Positions 38,110 through 47,397 are shown, numbered from the stretch's first letter. The stretch: DNA of 62,191 nt from Rickettsiales bacterium (GCA_020049805.1 JAGVLN010000011.1:1-62191); one strand, 5' to 3'. Notes: a model not told the origin generated them from the sequence alone. A program made the numbers and translations.

Positions 38110-41100
38110 ACATTTCTGAATTATGTATTAGACGTCCTGTATTTGCCAGCGTGCTCAGCATATTCATTTTGCTGATTGGTTTAACCTCATATAGCAAGTT
38201 AAGTACTAAAGAATATCCTGATATAGAAAAGCCAGTAGTAAGCATTGAATGTGTTTATGATGGCGCTAGTCCTGAATTAATGGAAACCAAAGTTACTAAT
38301 ATCATAGAGTATGAAATAAGTGGTATTGAAGGAATAGAAACTATTACTGCCAAAAATGAATGGGGAAAATCTTCAATTACCATTGATTTTACCTTAGAGA
38401 CTGATTTAGATACGGCAATTAATGATGTCCGCGCCAAAGTATCAGCTGCAGCTAGATCTTTGCCTAAGGATATGGATCCGCCTATAGTAAGTAAATTGGA
38501 TAATGGTGTTAGAGCAGTTATCTATTTGGCCTTATATAGTGATCAAATGAATCTTGCCCAAATTACAGATTATGCAAAAAGATATATAGCAAAACGTTTG
38601 GAAGTATTAAGCGGTGTTTCGCAAATAGAAATGTTTGCAAGTCAGTTTTATAAAGTGCAAATCGAGCCTAAACCTGATTTATTAAAACTCCATAATGTCA
38701 CTATTGCTGACATTAAAGATATAATTGTAAATCAAACTCAAAATATTCCAGTGGGTTCTATTTCTGGCGGTGAACTTAATATGTCATTAGTTATGGATTT
38801 AGATATGCCTAATGTTGAAGAATTCGCCAATCTTATTATTAAAAAAACAGATAATTATTTATTGCGTTTAAAAGATATTGCTGATGTTAAATTAGGAGTT
38901 ACTGGTCATAAAACTTTAGGTAGATATAAAGGTAAAAACTCAATTATTATTGCCATATCAAAACAGCCACAAGCTAATCCGATTGTTATCTCGCAATTAG
39001 TACAAAATGAATTAAATGCAATTAAAAAAAATCTACCCGATGGCTTAATAATAACTGTAGCATTCGATACTGCAAAATTTATTAATGCTTCAATCAGGGC
39101 AATATATACTACTATATTTGAAGCAATTATTTTGGTGGTAATTGTAATCTTAATTTTCTTACAATCTTTTAGATCTTCATTTATTCCGGTAGTAACTATT
39201 CCTATCTCTTTGATAGGGACTTTTGCTTTGATGTTGATGTTTGGTTATAGCATCAATACCTTTACTTTACTTGCGATGATTTTAGCTATTGGCTTAGTAG
39301 TTGATGATGCGATTGTAATGATGGAAAATATTTATCGTTATATTGAGCAAGGAATGAATTCTATTGAGGCAGCAATTGTTGGTTCAAAAGAAATTATGTT
39401 TGCCGTACTCACCATGACTATGACCTTAGTAGCAGTTTTCTTACCGGTTGGTTTCATGAGCGATTTTATAGGTAAGTTTTTTAATGAATTTGCTTGGACT
39501 CTAGCATTTAGTGTAGTGATTTCAGGCTTCATTTCATTAACCTTATCGCCAATGATGTGTAGCTTAATCCTTAAAAAACATCCTTCAGCTACTAATCGAT
39601 TTTTTAATTATTGCAGTTATTTGATTGATCAAATGCACCTAAAATACCATGCATTGCTCATCAAAGCGATTAATCTAAAAAAATATTTAGTTTATATATT
39701 AATAGGGTTAGTAATATTAGGTAGCGCGGTAACGTTTTTCATTCGTCAAGAATTATTGCCTTTAGAAGATCGTGGTTATTTATTCATTCCAGCTCTTGGC
39801 CCTGATGGTTCAAATTTTGAATATACTAAGAAATATGTTGATGAAGTTGAAAAAATTTTATCAGTTAATAAGAATATAAATGCTTATGCGTCTTTTATTA
39901 TGGAGCCTACTAGCTCATTCACTTTTGCTGATCTTAAACCATGGGACGAGCGTTCGGTTAGCCAGATGGAAATAGCTGAAGCTCTAAATAAACGTATTTT
40001 TTCAATTCCTGGTGTGATGGCTTTTGCTGTTAATCCTCCTTCCATAGATACTGGACATGACTCTCCAGTGCTATTGGTATTAAAGGGTTATGTTGATTAT
40101 AAGATGTTAGACCAAGTTGCTCAAAATGTTATGGCTAAAATGAGGCAATATCCTCAATTCGTAAATATAAATAAGGACATCAAACTTAACGATCCAGCAA
40201 TTAGGATTGATCTCAATCGTGATAAAGTAGCATTTTACAATGTTGATGCTGCGAAGGTGGCTAGATTAATCCAAGAGAATTTTGTACCTATTACTATTCA
40301 TAACGGATTTAGAATGGATAATGAATCTTATAGTGTAGAAATTAGCTTGGCAGATCAAGATAAAATTGATGCTTCAGCATTTGAAAAATTATATGTAGCG
40401 AACAGAGATGGTACTATGATTCCATTACTCTCATTGATAGACTATGAGTATACTACTCAACCTAAATCTTTGAATCATTATAATAAATTACGTTCAGTTA
40501 CTGTTACTGCTAATTTAAATTGGGGAGTCGGCCTTGGTTCAGTTGTATTTATATTAGAAAAAATAGCGCAAGAAACAATAACAGATAATGATATGGCTTA
40601 CGAATTTGCAGGGGAAATTAAGGACATGCAAAAATCTAGCCGTGAACTTTACATAATATTTATCTTAGCGATATTATTTATTTACTTTATTTTAGCAGCT
40701 CAGTTTGAGAGTTTTCTGGATTCTGCAATCATTTTATGCTCTGTACCTTTTGCGATAGTTGGTGCGTTGTTAACTTTATTTTTAATTGGTGGTTCGTTGA
40801 ATATTTATAGTAAAATCGGTTTGATTACTTTAATTGGTTTAATAACTAAAAATGCTATTTTGATCGTTGAATTTACTAACCAAAAACTAAAGCAAGGTTT
40901 GGATTTGGAAAAAGCTGTGATAGAAGCTTCTTCAACTCGTTTGCGTCCAATTATGATGACTACTTTAGCTATGATAGTAGGTGCAATTCCTCTTGCTTTG
41001 GCTACAGGTCCTGGGGCTATAAGCCGTAATGAAATTGGTTGGGTTATAGTTGGCGGTTTAGCTGTTGGTACTATTTTCACCTTATTTGTAATTCCAGTTA

Positions 41101-41147
41101 TTTGTATTATTGTTAAAGGCTATAAACTGAAGATTACGGGTAAGTGA
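38106..41147 (+). CDS. RND efflux pump (AcrB/MexB-like inner-membrane transporter)
   Basis: 1013 residues with 12 membrane helices and two large periplasmic loops, slightly shorter than the ~1030-1050 of AcrB. Proton-relay residues are present: Asp-Asp in LAIGLVVDDAIVMMEN and Lys in LITKNAILIVEF. It exports drugs, bile-like compounds or lipids by proton antiport. It is translationally coupled to the adaptor gene. The specificity pocket cannot be judged. A paired hairpin lies right after the stop. Confidence 0.92.
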   Translation: MNISELCIRRPVFASVLSIFILLIGLTSYSKLSTKEYPDIEKPVVSIECVYDGASPELMETKVTNIIEYEISGIEGIETITAKNEWGKSSITIDFTLETDLDTAINDVRAKVSAAARSLPKDMDPPIVSKLDNGVRAVIYLALYSDQMNLAQITDYAKRYIAKRLEVLSGVSQIEMFASQFYKVQIEPKPDLLKLHNVTIADIKDIIVNQTQNIPVGSISGGELNMSLVMDLDMPNVEEFANLIIKKTDNYLLRLKDIADVKLGVTGHKTLGRYKGKNSIIIAISKQPQANPIVISQLVQNELNAIKKNLPDGLIITVAFDTAKFINASIRAIYTTIFEAIILVVIVILIFLQSFRSSFIPVVTIPISLIGTFALMLMFGYSINTFTLLAMILAIGLVVDDAIVMMENIYRYIEQGMNSIEAAIVGSKEIMFAVLTMTMTLVAVFLPVGFMSDFIGKFFNEFAWTLAFSVVISGFISLTLSPMMCSLILKKHPSATNRFFNYCSYLIDQMHLKYHALLIKAINLKKYLVYILIGLVILGSAVTFFIRQELLPLEDRGYLFIPALGPDGSNFEYTKKYVDEVEKILSVNKNINAYASFIMEPTSSFTFADLKPWDERSVSQMEIAEALNKRIFSIPGVMAFAVNPPSIDTGHDSPVLLVLKGYVDYKMLDQVAQNVMAKMRQYPQFVNINKDIKLNDPAIRIDLNRDKVAFYNVDAAKVARLIQENFVPITIHNGFRMDNESYSVEISLADQDKIDASAFEKLYVANRDGTMIPLLSLIDYEYTTQPKSLNHYNKLRSVTVTANLNWGVGLGSVVFILEKIAQETITDNDMAYEFAGEIKDMQKSSRELYIIFILAILFIYFILAAQFESFLDSAIILCSVPFAIVGALLTLFLIGGSLNIYSKIGLITLIGLITKNAILIVEFTNQKLKQGLDLEKAVIEASSTRLRPIMMTTLAMIVGAIPLALATGPGAISRNEIGWVIVGGLAVGTIFTLFVIPVICIIVKGYKLKITGK

Positions 41148-41155
41148 TAATTCGT

Positions 41156-41197
41156 ACAATATTTCTATACTTTAAACTGGCTTTAAAGCTATATTGT
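41156..41197 (+). terminator. Nested hairpin after the RND operon
   Basis: Outer stem acaatat (41156-41162) / atattgt (41191-41197), and inner stem ctttaaa (41170-41176) / tttaaag (41182-41188) with a 5-base loop. It begins 9 bp after the pump stop. The absence of a T-run makes intrinsic termination uncertain. Confidence 0.4.
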
Positions 41198-41223
41198 AAT
41201 AATGATATGTAAAATCCACCACC

Positions 41224-41454
41224 ATGTCTATTGCTATGGCTGGATCTATTAAGCATATATCTGTGTACTATCCTCAAAATGTAGGAGCGGTGGGAGGGGG
41301 AATAGGCCTTATTGCTGCATTAGGAGGTTTTATATTACCTGTGTTGTTTGGTTACGTTTATGATTTAACAGGAATATGGACCGGATGTTTCGTGTTATTA
41401 TTTGTGCTAACAGCAATAGCATTTATTTGGATGCATTTAGTAGTGCGATGCTAA
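41224..41454 (+). pseudogene. C-terminal remnant of a NarK-type (nitrate/nitrite) MFS transporter
   Basis: Only 76 codons, corresponding to the last two or three helices of an MFS protein. The sequence KHISVYYPQNVGAVGG, then LGGFILPVLFGYVYDLTGIW, then CFVLLFVLTAIAFIWMHL closely matches the NarK/NNP C-terminus. A whole transporter has about 400 residues. The bases upstream show no continuation of the frame (stop at 41203-41205) and no Shine-Dalgarno. It is best read as the tail of a decayed or deletion-truncated gene, and it is the only gene-like element in the 41148-41486 gap. Confidence 0.75.
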
Positions 41455-41486
41455 AAAGGAAAATGGTGTTCCGGTAGTAGGTTAGT

Positions 41487-42290
41487 CTATATTCTACCTA
41501 ATCGTTCTTTTCCAATCAGAATTCTCTCTCGACGTAACCTTTCGGTATACATACGTTCTCCTTTAGCAGCAATAGGAGCTTGTAGAGCTTCTGCTAAAAT
41601 AGATTGTAAACTGCGTGGAGGAGCATCTTGATTTGTAACTTTTGCTACAAAAGATTGCGTTGGATCAGTTTGTTGTTTAGGGCTTACATATAAATGTTTA
41701 TTTGGTGTTATTGCATGGGAATGAGTGCCAAACAGTCTTTTATGCCAGGATACTCTATAGGTTTTTGGTTCAACTTTTTGATTAGATTTAGAATTTTTTA
41801 TTTGGTGAGCTATTTCTTCATGATTAAAATATTTAGCTTCATACCAATCTTTGCACTGGCGTAGTTTGTCACCAGTAAGATTGCGTGCGCCAGTAAAATT
41901 AGTATTTGTTACAAGGCAATTTTTGAAATGCGCAGTTGTACAATCGGTATTGAATACAGCAGATTTTAGGTTGCAGTTAGTAAAGGAAAATAATTTACAA
42001 TCAAAAAATTTTGCGTGTGAAAGATCTAGGTTATCTAAAGGTAATCCGGTAAAATCCGTTTGATAAAAAATTGCTTTACGGAAACTAATATTATGACCTT
42101 GGGATTTAAGCTTTAATAATGATTCTAAAGCAATGCGGTCTAGGACAAAACCAGCAAGAGAATCAGGTAAGTTTTGGCCAGTAAAAATATGTCCACGATA
42201 ATCATGAATTTGTAATGTTGTGCCAGATGACTTATCTAACTGTAACCTTGATGAACCAGATATTCTTAATCTGGGGAGACCGCTACTCAT
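41487..42290 (-). CDS. Pentapeptide-repeat-like protein of unknown function
   Basis: 267 residues from ATG 42290, chosen over a frame start 26 codons earlier because AAGGA lies 5 bases upstream. Residues ~68-140 contain spaced Phe/Leu pentads with Asp/Asn (ISFRKAIFYQTDFTGLPLDN, LDLSHAKFFDCKLFSFTNCN), the pattern of a right-handed beta-helix. The C-terminal ~115 residues are basic and end in Arg-rich sequence. It has no signal peptide. Function unknown; some pentapeptide proteins bind gyrase and others are effectors. It is divergent from the amidase-like gene. Confidence 0.6.
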   Translation of the reverse strand: MSSGLPRLRISGSSRLQLDKSSGTTLQIHDYRGHIFTGQNLPDSLAGFVLDRIALESLLKLKSQGHNISFRKAIFYQTDFTGLPLDNLDLSHAKFFDCKLFSFTNCNLKSAVFNTDCTTAHFKNCLVTNTNFTGARNLTGDKLRQCKDWYEAKYFNHEEIAHQIKNSKSNQKVEPKTYRVSWHKRLFGTHSHAITPNKHLYVSPKQQTDPTQSFVAKVTNQDAPPRSLQSILAEALQAPIAAKGERMYTERLRRERILIGKERLGRI

Positions 42291-42441
42291 TTTATCCTTA
42301 TAGTGTAAAACAGACCTTGTTATGTTTTTATTTTTAATCAAAATTAACAATTTTAATATAAAATACAACTTACGTTAACACTTTAATCAAAAAAAGTCAA
42401 GAAAGCAATTACATAATTAGAAAAAGAGCGATTTTTTTTAA

Positions 42442-42470
42442 TTGGAAAACCTATTAAAGTAAGCTATAAT
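42442..42470 (+). promoter_or_regulatory. Sigma-70-type promoter of the amidase-like gene
   Basis: TTGGAA (42442-42447), a 17-base spacer and a perfect TATAAT (42465-42470), with an A/T tract just upstream that could act as an UP element. The start codon is 58 bp further on. Confidence 0.65.
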
Positions 42471-42527
42471 CCTTTTCGATTATAATTATATTAATATATT
42501 AATAAATAATTAATTTGGAGATTCGAT

Positions 42528-43277
42528 ATGCCTAATTATATAAGCTCTACTAACAATAATAAATTTTCTGCGCCAAGGGCTGAAGGTGCTGTAATTAATA
42601 CAATTGTTATTACCTATACTGTTACTAATGGAAGTATCCATCAAGCTGTGACTACTATGTTTGATCGTGGTACAAGTGTTCATTACACTATCAGAGAGGA
42701 TGGTTTTCAAGATCAACACCATAATGAGGATAAAGTTACTTTTTATGCTGGTAAAAGTAGCTGGCATGGTGTTCCTGGTGTTAATCAATATGGAATAGGT
42801 ATTATGCTTGTAAATGACGCCTTAAGTCCATTTGCTGGTGCTCAAATAAATAAAACCATTGCTTTAATAAATGATATTAATACTCGTCATAATACTAATA
42901 TGGAAGTTGTTGGTCTCGGTGAAGTAGCCTTGGACAGGCATATTGCTCCTGGGAAATTATTTCCATGGTCGAAGCTTGCTGAAGCAGGAATCGGTAAAGC
43001 AGTAGTAGTACCAGATGATATTAGCCGTGCTTGTACAGTAAATCCAGGTGATACAGGAGAACAAGTAACTCACGTACAACATAATTTAAGGACTCACGGG
43101 TATGGAGTTCAAGAAACAGGAGTATATGATGAGTTAACTTCTAAAGCCGTCGGTGTATTTAGAGCCAGATATACTCAAGATGAGGCAGATCTTGCTTGTT
43201 GGAATGATGCAGCTGAATATGTTTTAAATGAGTTGCTAGGAGTAACTTCTGAAGTAGAGGTACCTTTATCTAACTAA
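42528..43277 (+). CDS. AmiD-like amidase homologue with all catalytic residues replaced, plus PG-binding domain
   Basis: 249 residues. Residues ~20-160 align without gaps at the key motifs to the Amidase_2 fold of AmiD. Positions that normally carry Zn ligands or catalytic residues are changed: T29 for His (IVITYT), M93 for Glu (GIGIMLVN), L130 for His (VGLGEVA), H138 for Lys and A140 for Asp (IAPGKLFPW). Residues ~168-215 are a peptidoglycan-binding domain (NPGDTGEQVTHVQHNLRTHG, TGVYDELTSKAVGVF). There is no signal peptide. Own promoter and terminator and GGAG 7 bases before the ATG. It is probably a binding rather than hydrolytic protein. Confidence 0.85.
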   Translation: MPNYISSTNNNKFSAPRAEGAVINTIVITYTVTNGSIHQAVTTMFDRGTSVHYTIREDGFQDQHHNEDKVTFYAGKSSWHGVPGVNQYGIGIMLVNDALSPFAGAQINKTIALINDINTRHNTNMEVVGLGEVALDRHIAPGKLFPWSKLAEAGIGKAVVVPDDISRACTVNPGDTGEQVTHVQHNLRTHGYGVQETGVYDELTSKAVGVFRARYTQDEADLACWNDAAEYVLNELLGVTSEVEVPLSN

Positions 43278-43286
43278 TACATAATC

Positions 43287-43338
43287 TAACCTCAGGTAAT
43301 ATACACTAATATTACCTGAGGTTACCTTTCTTATTTTT
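43287..43338 (+). terminator. Rho-independent terminator of the amidase-like gene
   Basis: A perfect 16-bp inverted repeat (43287-43302 / 43309-43324) with loop acacta, followed by a T-rich tail. It starts 10 bp after the stop codon. This is the strongest terminator in the window. Confidence 0.85.
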
Positions 43339-43537
43339 ACTGTTTTTTTGTGCCCTACTTACATAATTTAATATTCATGTGTTAATATGACAGTGCCATG
43401 CTTGTTATGTTGATAAGTACTAGGTATGAAATAATTCAAATTAAAGAAGTAAAAAAGTATAAAAAAATAAAATCCTGACTAACAAATTTCATTTATGAAA
43501 TGTGAAGGGGAAAGCTATGTTCAACTTTACAAGCTAA

Positions 43538-43565
43538 TTGACTTTATCGCTAAATGTTGTACTAA
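43538..43565 (+). promoter_or_regulatory. Probable promoter of the folB-folK-folP-folC operon
   Basis: TTGACT (43538-43543), 16 bases, then TACTAA (43560-43565), 37 bp before the folB start. Confidence 0.5.
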
Positions 43566-43602
43566 TCACTAGTCTTAAACTTTCTAAACGAAGTGGTAAT
43601 TT

Positions 43603-43977
43603 ATGACTAATTATTTGATTACCTCGCTGCATGACCTGCAGCTTAAAGTTATATTAGGAGTTGAAGTAGAGGAAAGGAAATATCCACAATTAATTAAAGT
43701 ATCATTTTTTTTGTACCAATCTATTTTGCCACAAGTCGCGCTTAATGATAATGCTCAAGATTATCAATGTTATAATAAATTAGCGGAGAAAATTCACGAT
43801 TATTGTCAAAATAGGCAATTCAAATTATTGGAATTTTTATGCTATCAAATTCATCAATTAATCAAGCAATCTGTACCGCAAGAAATTGAAGTTAGAGTTA
43901 TAGTAGAAAAATGCAAATTGCCAATGAATTTTGAAGTTGGGTCTGCTAAATGTGAATATAGTGATTTAGGTAAATAA
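43603..43977 (+). CDS. folB: Dihydroneopterin aldolase
   Basis: 124 residues, full FolB length. LQLKVILGVEVEERKYPQ is the family's first strand with the catalytic Glu, and VIVEKCKLP near the C-terminus carries the conserved Lys. It cleaves 7,8-dihydroneopterin to the pterin used by FolK. Its stop is directly followed by the folK ATG, and all four fol genes are contiguous. folE, pabABC and folA are not in the window. Confidence 0.87.
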   Translation: MTNYLITSLHDLQLKVILGVEVEERKYPQLIKVSFFLYQSILPQVALNDNAQDYQCYNKLAEKIHDYCQNRQFKLLEFLCYQIHQLIKQSVPQEIEVRVIVEKCKLPMNFEVGSAKCEYSDLGK

Positions 43978-44478
43978 ATGGCTAAAATAGCTTTAGGGTT
44001 AGGTTCAAATTTAGGTAATCGCGAAAAAAATTTGTTAGATGCTATTACATTATTATTGCAAAGAAAAGCACTGAATAATCTGTTTAATATATCATCCATT
44101 ATCAATAATAAAGCTATGCTTCTACCGGGTAGTCCGCCAGAATGGAATATAGATTTTTTAAATTGTGTAATTGTTGGAGAGACCAAATTGCTACCACATG
44201 AATTGGTAAATGCAATTAAACAAATAGAAAAGGATATAGGTAGAACTAATAAGGAGAAGTGGGCACCGCGAGAAATAGATATAGATATATTGGTATATGG
44301 CAATCTTAATATTGCAGAAGCTAATTTAAATATTCCACATGCAGCTCTTTTAAAAAGGCATTTCGCAATTGGCTTGCTTGCAGAAATTTGGCCAGATTGG
44401 CAGTATCCGGTAGCAGGAGAAAATCAGCATAAGACAGCTTATGAATTAGCACAAAGGTTAGATTATGAAAATACCTAA
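43978..44478 (+). CDS. folK: 2-amino-4-hydroxy-6-hydroxymethyldihydropteridine pyrophosphokinase (HPPK)
   Basis: 166 residues. ALGLGSNLGNREKN is the N-terminal signature, and WAPREIDIDILVYG is the metal-binding strand with the two Asp residues that hold Mg-ATP. FLNCVIVGET lies between. It transfers pyrophosphate to the pterin, the step before DHPS. folP starts inside its last codons (14-bp overlap). Confidence 0.94.
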   Translation: MAKIALGLGSNLGNREKNLLDAITLLLQRKALNNLFNISSIINNKAMLLPGSPPEWNIDFLNCVIVGETKLLPHELVNAIKQIEKDIGRTNKEKWAPREIDIDILVYGNLNIAEANLNIPHAALLKRHFAIGLLAEIWPDWQYPVAGENQHKTAYELAQRLDYENT

Positions 44479-45271
44479 AATTTTTGGTATATTAAATATT
44501 ACTCCAGATTCTTTTTCTGACGGAGGCGATTATTATAATATTAATGCGGCACTTGATCATGCTAGAGAAATGATTTTAGCAGGGGTAAATATTATAGATA
44601 TCGGAGCTGTTTCAACTAGACCGAATGGTAATATAACTTTTCCTGAAGAGGAAGTAAAAAGATTAGAGGTTATATTACCAGAACTTAGAAATATAACTCT
44701 TGGCACAAATGTACAAATTAGTTTGGATAGTTATAATTATCGTACAGTTGATGAATTCATCTCTTATATAGATATTATTAATGATGTTACTGGTATGGAA
44801 GATAAAAATATGCAAGCTCTAGCTTTAGAGTCAGGTAAAGAAGTGGTATTTATGCATAGTATGGGCATTCCAGTAAATAACAGTTTAAATTGCCTTGATC
44901 CTGAGCAAGATGTGATTAAATTTTTATGCCATTGGCGTGATCAGAAAATAAAAGAATTATTAGCTAAAGGTTTTAGTTTAGAGAAATTGACTTTTGACCC
45001 TGGTATTGGTTTTGGCAAAAATTCTCACCAATCATTAGCAATAATTACACGAGTTAGTGAATTAGTAAGCAAAAAAATTAAAATTTTGATAGGTCATTCT
45101 CGTAAATCATTTCTTACATTATTTGGTGAAAAAGATCCTAAAAAAAGGGATTTAGAGACTCATATAATAAGTACTTATTTATTCAATAAAAATATAGATT
45201 ATATCAGAGTACATGATGTATCAGGTACCCAAAGAGTAATAAGTTTATATACAACTTTATATAATTCGTAG
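44465..45271 (+). CDS. folP: Dihydropteroate synthase
   Basis: 268 residues, TIM barrel. Motifs: GILNITPDSFSDGG (loop 1), NIIDIGAVSTRPNG (loop 2; most DHPS have GGES/GAES where this has GAVS), DPGIGFGKN and GHSRKSF. It joins p-aminobenzoate to the pterin pyrophosphate. It is the sulfonamide target. Translationally coupled to folK; folC follows after 4 bp. Confidence 0.94.
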   Translation: MKIPKIFGILNITPDSFSDGGDYYNINAALDHAREMILAGVNIIDIGAVSTRPNGNITFPEEEVKRLEVILPELRNITLGTNVQISLDSYNYRTVDEFISYIDIINDVTGMEDKNMQALALESGKEVVFMHSMGIPVNNSLNCLDPEQDVIKFLCHWRDQKIKELLAKGFSLEKLTFDPGIGFGKNSHQSLAIITRVSELVSKKIKILIGHSRKSFLTLFGEKDPKKRDLETHIISTYLFNKNIDYIRVHDVSGTQRVISLYTTLYNS

Positions 45272-45275
45272 ATTT

Positions 45276-46556
45276 ATGGTTAAGATGCCTCATTGGCCAG
45301 TACCAAGAGAGAAATCATTAATAAAGCTTGGTCTTGAAAGAATAGAGAAATTTTTAGAATATCTTGGTAATCCTCAGGAAAAAATGCCGCCTGTGATTCA
45401 TGTTGCTGGTACTAATGGCAAGGGTTCGACGGTGGCTTTTATTAGATCAATTCTTCAAGCAGCTGGTTTAAAGGTGCATGTTTATACTTCTCCACATTTA
45501 GTGCAATTTAATGAAAGAATAGTAATAGCAGATCAACAAATTGAGGATAATTATTTGCATCAATTGCTTGAAGAATGCAGAATTGTAGCAGATAAGCATA
45601 ATTTAGAAGTGTCTTTTTTTGAAGGTACAACTGCTGCAGCATTTTTAGCTTTTTCCCGCGTTAAAGCAGATATAGTATTGCTTGAAGTTGGTTTAGGTGG
45701 AAGGTTAGATGCCACCAATATTATTAAAAACCCTATACTTACAATTATTACGCCAATTTCTTTGGATCATGTTGATATGCTTGGTGATACTATTAGCAAA
45801 ATTGCTTACGAAAAAGCTTGTATTATGAAACCGAATGTACCTTGTGTTGTGAGTTTACAGGAGGAAGAAGCTGATAATGTTATTGAAAGGTATGCTGAAC
45901 AAATTAAGTCACCTCTAACGCGTTTCGAATATGATTTCGGTATATTTTGGAATCATAATCAAGTTATTTATAAATCTGATGATTATAGTTTAGCTTTACC
46001 TAAATTATCCTTACCTGGTGAGCATCAATATATCAATGCAGCAACATCTATTGCAGCAGTAAAATTGTTAAAGGGGGTTACAATCACTGATGAGATGATT
46101 AGCTATGGCTTACAACATGCTTCTTGGCTTGGAAGATTGCAAAAAGTAAATTCAGGTAAAATTTATAATACGCTCCCAAAAACTTGGGAGATATGGCTCG
46201 ATGGTGCCCATAATCCTGCAGGTTCAAATGTAGTGGCAAACTGGTTGAAGAATCAAAATGCTCTACCAATTTATATGATTATAGGTATTACTAAAGGTCG
46301 TGATATTAAAAAGTTATTACAACCTTATACTGGGATAATTACTAAACTAATCCCTGTATCAGTGAAATCAGAGCCTCTAAGTCATTCTGGTGAGATAATT
46401 TGTGAACAAGCTTTAGCGCTAGGAATAGATGCTATTGCCAAAGAAGATATTGAAGATGCTGTTCTTTATTTAAGGAATAATATCTTTGAAGGTAAAGTTA
46501 GAGTCATAATTACAGGTTCCCTATTCTTAGTTGCGGATGCCCTAAGTTATAATTAA
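45276..46556 (+). CDS. folC: Dihydrofolate/folylpolyglutamate synthase
   Basis: 426 residues, Mur-ligase-like. The P-loop is VAGTNGKGSTVAF, followed by YTSPHLVQFNERI, LEVGLGGRLDATN and WLDGAHNPAGS. It adds glutamate to dihydropteroate and to folates, which retains them in the cell. It completes a contiguous folB-K-P-C operon. The ABC importer follows after 58 bp, with its own AGGAG site. Confidence 0.95.
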   Translation: MVKMPHWPVPREKSLIKLGLERIEKFLEYLGNPQEKMPPVIHVAGTNGKGSTVAFIRSILQAAGLKVHVYTSPHLVQFNERIVIADQQIEDNYLHQLLEECRIVADKHNLEVSFFEGTTAAAFLAFSRVKADIVLLEVGLGGRLDATNIIKNPILTIITPISLDHVDMLGDTISKIAYEKACIMKPNVPCVVSLQEEEADNVIERYAEQIKSPLTRFEYDFGIFWNHNQVIYKSDDYSLALPKLSLPGEHQYINAATSIAAVKLLKGVTITDEMISYGLQHASWLGRLQKVNSGKIYNTLPKTWEIWLDGAHNPAGSNVVANWLKNQNALPIYMIIGITKGRDIKKLLQPYTGIITKLIPVSVKSEPLSHSGEIICEQALALGIDAIAKEDIEDAVLYLRNNIFEGKVRVIITGSLFLVADALSYN

Positions 46557-46614
46557 CAGTAGAGATAAATTATTATCTATGCTATAAGTGGAAAAAATTT
46601 TAGGAGCAAATTAA

Positions 46615-47394
46615 ATGAACAAAATAGTTAAACTTCTAAGCATTCTAGTGATGATAAGTTTAGTCTTTATTACTGGTTGTGGTAATAATGAGGAAGGCAA
46701 AAAGGAAGTAAATGCTAGTGGTGTACTACGTGTTGGGCTAACTGCTGATTACCCGCCATTTGAATTTATTCAAAATAAAACTCTTACTGGATTTGATGTA
46801 GATTTGGCTAATGCAATTGCTAAAGAATTAGGTAAAAAAATCTCTATTCAAGATATGGATTTTGATAGTTTAATACCTGCGTTACAAACCGGTAGGATTG
46901 ATTGTATTATAGCCGGTATGACAGTGACTGAAGAAAGAAGTCAAAATGTAGATTTTTCCATACAATATTATGCTCCAAATTATGCTATGCTTTATAAAAG
47001 AAGTGAGCCAATTAGAAATATTCAAGATTTAAATGATAGTATAATTGGTGTACAGCTTGGTTCTAGTATGGAAAATTTTCTAAAAAATCAGGTTGGTAAA
47101 GTAAAAAATTTAGATATTGTTGCTTTGAAAAGAACACCTACTATGGTGCAGGAGCTAAAATTATCTAGGTTAGATGGAGTGCTAGTGGAAGAAGCTCAAG
47201 CTAAAGTATTTATCCAAAGATATCCAGAGTTAGATTACGCATTATTCCATGCTGAAGATATGGGGTATTCTATTGCTTTTGCTAAAGGTTCACCACTGAG
47301 AGAACAGGTGGATGCAGTTTTGGTTAAGTTAAAAAGTTCTGGTGAATTGAATAAATTGCAAGAGAAATGGTTGGTGGGAGAAGGAGAATACTAA
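46615..47394 (+). CDS. Polar amino acid ABC transporter, substrate-binding lipoprotein
   Basis: 259 residues. A lipoprotein signal with lipobox ending ITGCG (Cys 22) precedes a periplasmic-binding fold: VGLTADYPPFEFIQNKTLTG, FDVDLANAIAKELGKK, and the interdomain IAGMTVTEERSQNVDFS, matching the His/Gln/Arg-binding group. The first gene of an importer operon with permease and ATPase. AGGAG is placed 9 bases before the ATG. Exact amino acid unknown. Confidence 0.9.
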   Translation: MNKIVKLLSILVMISLVFITGCGNNEEGKKEVNASGVLRVGLTADYPPFEFIQNKTLTGFDVDLANAIAKELGKKISIQDMDFDSLIPALQTGRIDCIIAGMTVTEERSQNVDFSIQYYAPNYAMLYKRSEPIRNIQDLNDSIIGVQLGSSMENFLKNQVGKVKNLDIVALKRTPTMVQELKLSRLDGVLVEEAQAKVFIQRYPELDYALFHAEDMGYSIAFAKGSPLREQVDAVLVKLKSSGELNKLQEKWLVGEGEY

Positions 47395-47397
47395 ACT

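Larger units (their letters stand above)
43278..43602. other. 325-bp gene-free stretch
   Basis: Holds the terminator of the amidase-like gene at its left end and the folB promoter at its right end. A 7-bp palindrome (atttcat/atgaaat) lies at about 43487-43502. No coding signal seen. Confidence 0.6.

Noticed and set aside
41148-41223. Search for further NarK exons or fragments upstream of the 76-codon remnant
   Set aside because: No reading frame in this stretch resembles the transporter.
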